From contig JAYJMM010000110.1 in the NCBI GenBank assembly GCA_037349105.1, positions 1,674,001 through 1,738,000 on the forward strand: a stretch of DNA of 64,000 nucleotides. Reading direction: 5' to 3'. A program made the translations under genes and the position numbers. This DNA comes from Limnomonas spitsbergensis (taxonomy: Eukaryota > Chlorophyta > Chlorophyceae > Chlamydomonadales). A model generated the notes under the pieces. It was given only the letters and a program-made list of their open reading frames with translations. It had not been told where the DNA came from and searched no databases. Of the stretch, positions 58,401 to 64,000 are shown one piece after another; the first letter of the stretch is position 1, and each line of letters starts with the position of its first letter.

Positions 58401-61400
58401 GCTCAAGCCAGCTGGCTTTTGCTTGAAGCCCCGCTGGCCAAGAGTCTCGTAACCCAACTGTCTTTCGTGCCGGAGAGTGCCAGAGGCACACAGGAGTTAG
58501 GGTTTAGGGTTTAGGAGCTGGAGTTAGGATCCCAGCTGTCTTTTGTGCCAGAAAGTGTTGGGGACACACAGGACTAACATGGTTTAGGGTTACGGTACCT
58601 AGAAGCCCCAACACTTGGCCCGAAACCTTGACCCTAAACCCTAGCCTGAGAGCATCCGTCCATCCAACCCCTCGACCTCCGTTTGGAACCGGGATTCTCA
58701 AAGCCTACAAACGTGAAGGCCTGCACCCTAAACATGAAGGCCTGCACCCTAAACATGACGGCCTGCACCCTAAACATGACGGCCTGCACCCTAAACATGA
58801 AGGCCTGCACCCTAAACATGAAGGCCTGTACCCTAAACATGAAGGCCTGCACCCTAAACATGAAGGCCTGCACCCTAAACATGAAGGCCTGCACCCTACA
58901 CATGAAGGCCTGCACCCTAAACATGAAGGCCTGCACCCTAAACATGAAGGCCTGCACCCTAAACATGAAGGCCTGCACCCTAAACATGAAGGCCTGCACC
59001 CTAAACATGAAGGCCTGCACCCTAAACATGAAGGCCTGCACCCTAAACATGAAGGCCTGTACCCTAAACATGAAGGCCTGCACCCTACACATGAAGGCCT
59101 GCACCCTAAACATGAAGGCCTGCACCCTAAACATGAAGGCCTGCACCCTAAACATGAAGGCCTGTGCCCTACACATGAAGGCCTGCACCCTAAACATGAA
59201 GGCATGTACCCTAAACATGAAGGCATGCACCCTAAACATGAAGGCCTGCACCCTAAACATGAAGGCCTGCACCCTAAACATGAAGGCCTGCACCCTAAAC
59301 ATGAAGGCCTGCACCCTAAACATGAAGGCCTGCACCCTAAACATGAAGGCCTGCACCCTAAACATGAAGGCCTGTACCCTAAACATGAAGGCATGCACCC
59401 TAAACATGAAGGCCTGCACCCTAAACATGAAGGCATGTACCCTACCATGAAGGCCTGTACCCTACACATGAAGGTCTGTACCCTAAACATGAAGGCCTGC
59501 ACCCTAAACATGAAGGCCTGCACCCTAAACATGAAGGCATGTACCCTAAACATGAAGGCATGCACCCTAAACATGAAGGCCTGTACCCTAAACATGAAGG
59601 CATGCACCCTAAACATGAAGGCCTGCACCCTAAACATGAAGGCCTGCACCCTAAACATGAAGGCCTGCACCCTAAACATGAAGGCCTGCACCCTAAACAT
59701 GAAGGCCTGCACCCTAAACATGAAGGCATGCACCCTAAACATGAAGGCATGCACCCTAAACATGAAGGCCTGCACCCTACACATGAAGGCCTGCACCCTA
59801 AACATGAAGGCCTGCACCCTAAACATGAAGGCCTGCACCCTAAACATGAAGGCCTGTGTACTACACATGAAGGCCTGCACCCTAAACATGAAGGCATGTA
59901 CCCTAAACATGAAGGCCTGCACCCTAAACATGAAGGTCTGCACCATAAACATGAAGGCCTGCACCCTAAACATGAAGGCCTGTACCCTAAACATGAAGGC
60001 CTGCACCCTAAACATGAAGGCCTGCACCCTAAACATGAAGGCCTGTACCCTAAACATGAAGGCCTGCACCCTAAACATGAAGGCCTGCACCCTAAACATG
60101 AAGGCATGTACCCTACCATGAAGGCCTGTACCCTACACATGAAGGCCTGTACCCTAAACATGAAGGCCTGCACCCTAAACATGAAGGCCTGCACCCTAAA
60201 CATGAAGGCCTGCACCCTAAACATGCATGTCTGCACCCTTAACATGAAGGCATGTACCCTAAACATGAAGGCATGCACCCTAAACATGAAGGCCTGTACC
60301 CTAAACATGAAGGCCTGCACCCTAAACATGAAGGCATGTACCCTAAACATGAAGGCCTGCACCCTAAACATGAAGGCCTGCACCCTAAACATGAAGGCCT
60401 GCACCCTAAACATGAAGGCCTGCACCCTAAACATGAAGGCATGCACCCTAAACATGAAGGCATGCACCCTAAACATGAAGGCCTGCACCCTAAACATGAA
60501 GGCCTGCACCCTAAACATGAAGGCCTGCACCCTAAACATGAAGGCCTGCACCCTAAACATGAAGGCCTGCACCCTAAACATGAAGGCCTGCACCCTAAAC
60601 ATGAAGGCCTGCACCCTAAACATGAAGGTCTGCACCATAAACATGAAGGCCTGCACCCTAAACATGAAGGCCTGCACCCTTAACATGAAGGCATGTACCC
60701 TAAACATGAAGGCGTGCACCCTAAACATGAAGGCGTGCACCCTAAACATGAAGGCCTGCACCCTAAACATGAAGGCCTGTACCCTACACATGAAGGCCTG
60801 CACCCTAAACATGAAGGCATGTACCCTAAACCTGAAGGCCTGCACCCTAAACATGAAGGCCTGCACCCTAAACATGAAGGCCTGCACCCTAAACATGAAG
60901 GCATGTACCCTAAACATGAAGGCCTGCACCCTAAACATGAAGGCCTGCACCCTAAACATGAAGGCCTGCACCCTAAACATGAAGGCCTGCACCCTAAACA
61001 TGAAGGCCTGCACCCTAAACATGAAGGCCTGCACCCTAAACATGAAGGCATGTACCCTAAACATGAAGGCATGCACCCTAAACATGAAGGCCTGCACCCT
61101 AAACATGAAGGTCTGCACCATAAACATGAAGGCCTGCACCCTAAACATGAAGGCCTGTACCCTAAACATGAAGGCCTGCACCCTAAACATGAAGGCACGC
61201 ACCCTAAACATGAAGGCCTGTGCCCTACACATGAAGGCCTGCACCCTAAACATGAAGGCCTGTACCCTAAACATGAAGGCCTGCACCCTAAACATGAAGG
61301 CCTGTACCCTAAACATGAAGGCCTGCACCCTAAACATGAAGGCATGTACCCTAAACATGAAGGCCTGTACCCTAAACATGAAGGCCTGCACCCTAAACAT

Positions 61401-63754
61401 GTAGGTCTGCACCATAAACATGAAGGCCTGCACCCTAAACATGAAGGCCTGCACCCTAAACATGAAGGTTCAGCGTTATACAGAATTTAACTACAACGAC
61501 CTGTAACTCCTGTATGTCTCTGGGTATAGGGTTTAGGGTTTAGGGTTTTAGGGTTGTGCCAACGTGGGGAAGCCAATAAGGGTTGAGGGTATACTGCCAG
61601 CTTGGCGTCCCTGTCGAGGCTTTCAAGTTGGCCACAATCAATGCCAGGCCATCCTGCACGTTTTTGAGACCCTCTCCTCATACCTTCCACGGGAAACAAA
61701 CCCTACCCCCAGTACTCGAGTAGTGCCACACTGCCACCGTGGCACCCTTTCTGAAGAGGACTTCTGGTTTCAGCGTGGCGTCGTTTAAAAAACGGCCCCT
61801 CCCCCCCCCCCCCTTTGCTCCGGGACAAAACAAATACCGGTACTTCTGGTACCAGTGTGGCGTCGTTTAAAAAAACGCCCCCCCCCCCCTCCCCTTTGCT
61901 CCGGGACCAAAACAAATACCGGTACTTCTGGTTTGAGCGTGGCGTCGTTTAAAAAACGGCCCCTCCCCCCCCTCCCCTTTGCTCCGGGACCAAAACAAAT
62001 ACCGGTACTTCTGGTTTGAGCGTGGCGTCGTTTAAAAAACGGCCCCCCCCCCCTCCCCCCCTTTGCTCCGGGACCAAAACAAATACCGGTACTTCTGGTT
62101 TGAGCGTGGCGTCGTTTAAAAAACGGCCCCCCCCCCTCCCCCCCTTTGCTCCGGGACCAAAACAAATACCGGTACTTCTGGTTTCAGTGTGGCGTCGTTT
62201 AAAAAACGGCCCCTCCCCCTCCCCCCCTTTGCTCCGGGACCAAAACAAATACCGGTACTTCTGGTTTCAGTGTGGCGTCGTTTAAAAAACGGCCCCTCCC
62301 CCCCCCTCCCCTTTGCTCCGGGACCAAAACAAATACCAGTACTTCTGGTTTCAGTGTGGCTTCCATTCTGACAACTCAGCAACACCCCACCTCGGGCGCC
62401 AGCTTGACATCGTTCTTGAACAAAGAATCCCCACCCGAGGGAATCCCCCCCCCCCCTACCTCCGGCGCCAGCGTGGTGTCTTTTGACGCTATCACATCGG
62501 CCTCCAGGAGGGCCAGGCTGTCCTGGACTAGAGGCAGGACCGCGGCCACGTACTCCTGCTGCTTCCCAAGCTGCAAGTGGGTGGGTGGGTAGTTTGTGGG
62601 TGGGTGGATTTTTCAGTAAGTAGGCGTGAGGGTTGAGCAGGGCCAGGCTGTGTTCGAGCCGATTCGTAAGTCAACTGTAGCTGAATTGTAGCTGAATATA
62701 AACCCTCAAAAGGACACCGAAAGCCACACACACACACACACACACACCTGTAGCATCAGCTTGTTCCTGCGCATGAAGTGCGAAACCTCATCGCGCGTCA
62801 TGGAAGGCTGCACGGCAGTCGGAGCGCCGGAGAGCAGCAGCGCCGGGCTGCTGGCGGCGCCAGCCGCCGCTGCTGTCCGCCCGTCATCGTCGTCGTCATC
62901 GTCGAGATCCATGGGATCCTCGCCGCTGGGTGCAGCACCTCCGGCCGCCGCCGCCGCCGCGGCCGCTGCCGCCCTGAATGCGGCCTGCTGCTGCTGCTGT
63001 TGCTGCTGCTGCTTTTGGGCTTCACTCAGGCGTCGCAGGAGAGCTGCCGCTTCCTCCACCTGGCCGCGCTCCGCGTAGAGCTCAGCCAAGGTCAGGCAAA
63101 TGCCAGAAAACCTGCGCCACCCAGGTATAAGGGTTAAGAAATGAGTGTTTGAGGCTTACATTTCAGGGTTTAGTGAGCATTGCGAGTACCGCATATTTGT
63201 GTGACTTGAAATCCCACACTTGGCTGCGGCTTTCTTGGCGCGTTCGAAAAGCACTGAAGGCAGTGCACTTCCCCCCTCCCCCCCCTTCCTCATTGGTGTT
63301 CAGGATTTTGAGAGCTTCGTCTTTTGGATCAAGGGTTTAGTGTTTAGGGCCTATGCTAAGAGTTGAGGGATAGCTGTCAGGGTTTAGGGCATCTATTTAG
63401 CCAGAATCGACCAACTAAGCCAGATTCAGGCAGCCAGATCCAGCAAAACTCAGCCAGATCCAGCCAAGATTAGCCAGATATAGCCAGATCCAGTCAGATC
63501 TAGTCACAGTCCAGTCAGATCCTGTCAGATCCAGTCACATCCAGCCAAGATCCAGCCAGATCCAGCCAAGATTTAGCCTGATCCTGTCGGATCTAGCGGT
63601 ACGCAGATCCTGGTGGCCATCACCTGGAGTCGGCGCTGTCCACGAGCGCCATCTTCTCCTGGTACAGTGCGACCCCGTCCTCCAGTCGGCCGAGGGCGCG
63701 GAAGCAAAGCAGAAGCCGCTCCCACAGGGCGGGGTCCTTGCAGCTGGGAAGCAT
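52499..63754 (-). CDS. GTF3C3: TFIIIC TPR subunit (GTF3C3/TFC4 family), C-terminal 641 aa, nine exons, 5' end outside the window
   Basis: Exons in order are 63754-63624, 63111-62748, 62570-62460, 58080-58026, 57775-57544, 56450-56370, 55675-55429, 54130-53945 and 53017-52499, which sum to 1926 nt with every phase agreeing. TFIIIC binds internal promoters of tRNA genes and recruits TFIIIB for RNA polymerase III; this subunit is its TPR scaffold. Family marks at the C-terminus are clear: NGFAFMQDYMRRR, then ASYNMGRAAHQLGLPNIAA, HYYTEAL and a final AHNLAMIYAASGSGELA ending in YLVI. TPR-like helices recur upstream (RFSGICLTLAELYAERGQ, EEGQCDEAATLLSKAHDL). Oddities are a poly-Gln/poly-Ala/poly-Asp insert in exon 2 of this set and a roughly 70-residue Ala/Gly/Ser/Glu insert in the last TPR hairpin. 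A missing small exon between 62460 and 58080 cannot be excluded, though phase fits without one. Confidence 0.85.
53115..53225 (+). repeat. Dispersed repeat (SINE-like), partial copy
   Basis: AGCAAGCCCTGCAGCTTAGG, CCACCGGCCTTAGGCCGGTC, TTGTCCCAGTCGGCCCAG match the family at 22075 and 31070. It lies in the last TFIIIC intron. Confidence 0.5.
53225..53944 (-). repeat. Five downstream copies of the 3' end and donor of TFIIIC exon 54130-53945
   Basis: The true exon ends with codons for TTKRVPDRHRAVLNGFAFMQ and donor GTGAGGGTTTGGGG. Decayed copies (plus-strand mark GCAAAGCCATTGAGCA, with GTTGCCAGAT-like ends) lie near 53240, 53335, 53485, 53630 and 53790, spaced 95-165 bp. Most keep the exon-end ATGCAG/GT junction and the CCCTAAACC-type intron start. 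Some truncate earlier than others. Confidence 0.85.
54150..54440. repeat. About 33-bp degenerate repeat with GTTTAGGC words
   Basis: Repeated GGGGTTAAGCGTTTAGGC and CACACACGGG phrases upstream of the exon at 54130, in the TFIIIC intron. Confidence 0.6.
54990..55428 (-). repeat. Four downstream copies of the 3' end and donor of TFIIIC exon 55675-55429
   Basis: The plus-strand mark CTGCATGATCATGACCGGCA, AGCTGGCC (exon end plus donor) is present at the real edge (55429). Copies lie at about 55327, 55210, 55127 and 55008, each followed on the minus strand by GTGAGGG and T/G-rich intron. Copies contain only the last 20-30 exon bases. Confidence 0.85.
55676..56000 (-). repeat. Upstream copies of the acceptor tract of TFIIIC exon 55675-55429
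   Basis: The plus-strand words TACGCACGGGCAGGCAGTA and GGACAGGCAGTACACGTGGG recur every 35-57 bp. The first is the tract directly next to the exon (acceptor GCCCGTGCGTAG). Confidence 0.7.
56460..57030. repeat. Two tandem arrays in a TFIIIC intron (about 95 bp x 4; about 30 bp x 7)
   Basis: At 56470-56820 a unit with GATGTGCCTAGATGRAAGGG and TTAGCCACCATCCTGAA recurs. At 56825-57020 the unit is CTCATTTATCGAAATTAAGA, CGTCTCTG, with decayed relatives at 57173-57220. Confidence 0.75.
57290..57543 (-). repeat. Two downstream copies of the 3' end of TFIIIC exon 57775-57544
   Basis: The exon end encodes ARSMLVHEEYLSMFMDLC. Copies at about 57418-57490 and 57301-57365 retain CACCTGCTCAGGTCCATGA, ACATGRMCAGG and GAGCGAGCCACGGC. 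Both keep a GT at the donor position. Confidence 0.85.
57776..57980 (-). repeat. Two upstream copies of the acceptor and 5' end of TFIIIC exon 57775-57544
   Basis: The plus-strand mark CACTCTCTGTCTCATGTGCG, CCCTCGCCTGAC (exon start plus acceptor) recurs at 57846-57877 and, more decayed, at 57945-57976, with GTGATGGTTGAAGT between copies. Confidence 0.85.
58095..58700. other. TFIIIC intron, proximal part: no further exon seen
   Basis: This holds short duplications (ACCTTGAGCA words at 58066, 58175 and 58310; CTGTCTTTCGTGCCGGAGAGTG at 58458 versus CTGTCTTTTGTGCCAGAAAGTG at 58535) and TTTAGGG words. Confidence 0.5.
58710..61475. repeat. 21-bp satellite with telomere-like core, about 131 copies
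   Basis: The unit is CATGAAGGCCTGCACCCTAA plus A. Variants are GCATGTAC, GTCTGCACCATAA and CTACACATG. Each copy contains CCCTAAA. The 21-bp period leaves frames open for hundreds of codons on both strands. It sits in the TFIIIC intron between exons 62460 and 58080. Confidence 0.95.
61580..61690 (-). pseudogene. Decayed duplicate of TFIIIC exon 62570-62460
   Basis: The minus strand encodes LKNVQDGLALIVANLKAST, which aligns with LPLVQDSLALLEADVIASK of the true exon without a gap; by eye about two thirds of bases agree. It lacks a convincing donor. Confidence 0.6.
61755..62459 (-). repeat. 82-84-bp array (about 8 copies) plus a 62365-62420 copy, derived from the 3' end of TFIIIC exon 62570-62460
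   Basis: The exon end encodes SKDTTLAPE with donor GTAGGG. A near copy at 62375-62420 encodes KNDVKLAPE followed by GTGGGG. The 82-84-bp units at 61761-62365 encode NDATLKPE at the matching place, followed by a GTACCGG-type sequence, poly-purine and poly-G. A graded series from exon to array is visible. Confidence 0.8.
62725..62747. repeat. (CA)n microsatellite at a TFIIIC donor site
   Basis: On the coding strand the intron starts (GT)n immediately after CAG at 62748. A second (GT)n starts the intron after exon 57775-57544. Confidence 0.9.
63130..63600. repeat. 10-11-bp repeat in a TFIIIC intron
   Basis: CAGCCAGATC and CAGTCAGATC words recur from 63400 to 63600. The preceding part (63130-63390) shows only TTTAGGG-like words. 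Confidence 0.75.
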
Positions 63755-64000
63755 CTGCACGTTTTTTGAAAATTTGAAATCAAATTTGAAAAACCATATT
63801 GTTTTCTTCGAACCCAGGTCGGCAGGTTCCACAGCGCGGGGTCCTAACAGCTGGAGAGCATCTGCGAGAGATTCAAAACATTTGAAATCGTGTATAGAAA
63901 GTCATTTGGTCCTCCTGGCGGCCGAGAGCGCGGAAGCAAGGCAGCAGCCGCTCCCACAGCGCCGGGGCCTTGCAGCTGGGTCAAAACTTGAAACCACGTT
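63755..64000 (-). repeat. Two upstream copies of TFIIIC exon 63754-63624
   Basis: The exon begins MLPSCKDPALWERLLLCFRA. A copy at 63810-63868 has a stop after the fourth codon and soon diverges. A copy at 63905-63985 keeps an open frame for about 25 codons (SCKAPALWERLLPCFRALGR, QED) with mostly conservative changes. The second could be a usable alternative exon. Confidence 0.8.

Noticed and set aside
58710..61475. A chromosome end or true telomere
   Set aside because: The CCCTAAA words are spaced by 14 non-telomeric bases and lie inside a gene, with coding exons on both sides.
58628..61490. Long open frames over the 21-bp array on both strands
   Set aside because: Period artefact of a 21-bp satellite inside a TFIIIC intron.

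Overview
The window looks like nuclear DNA of a green alga (Chlorophyta). The two intact alpha-tubulin genes encode a protein of chlorophyte type with a terminal EEY. Exons are GC-rich and introns open with GTGAG-type donors. A TGTAA motif, the usual chlorophyte polyadenylation signal, lies 110-195 nt after the stop of four genes, and TTTAGGG-like motifs are scattered through the introns. Genus is not resolved; the low gene density points to a large, repeat-rich genome (inference).

Layout: (1) bases 1-14792, plus strand: the 3' part of a gene for an unrecognised Ala/Ser/Thr-rich protein, seven exons, with a 90-bp coding minisatellite at the left edge. An intronless ankyrin-repeat gene (6862-8424, minus) sits inside its third intron. 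(2) 16896-30017, minus strand: a complete ALG13 gene, six tiny exons (561 nt coding, 186 aa) spread over 13.1 kb and separated by satellite-filled introns. (3) 30.2-39.9 kb: no intact gene; an 88-copy 47-bp satellite, a LINE-like fragment and dispersed repeats. (4) 39999-41682 (minus) and 49404-51091 (plus): two alpha-tubulin genes, head to head, identical in the exon-3 protein, separated by 7.7 kb holding decayed coding sequence and a 28-bp minisatellite. (5) 52499 to beyond 64000, minus strand: the last nine exons of a TFIIIC subunit gene (GTF3C3/TFC4 family, TPR protein).

The most unusual feature is shared by the three intron-rich genes (the unknown gene, ALG13, TFIIIC). At many exon edges, the junction itself (the end of the exon with its splice site and adjoining intron) is present as 2 to more than 20 degenerate tandem copies running into the intron. 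Copies upstream of an exon carry its acceptor and 5' end; copies downstream carry its 3' end and donor. At least one has grown into a long satellite (137 bp x about 23 in ALG13 intron 2). The tubulin genes show none. This suggests intron growth by tandem duplication of exon-intron junctions, leaving many decoy splice sites.

ALG13 (N-glycan precursor synthesis), the TFIIIC subunit (RNA polymerase III transcription) and alpha-tubulin are unrelated housekeeping functions. Exon models were built by hand from reading frame, splice dinucleotides, phase agreement and family resemblance. No alignment or transcript data were available.
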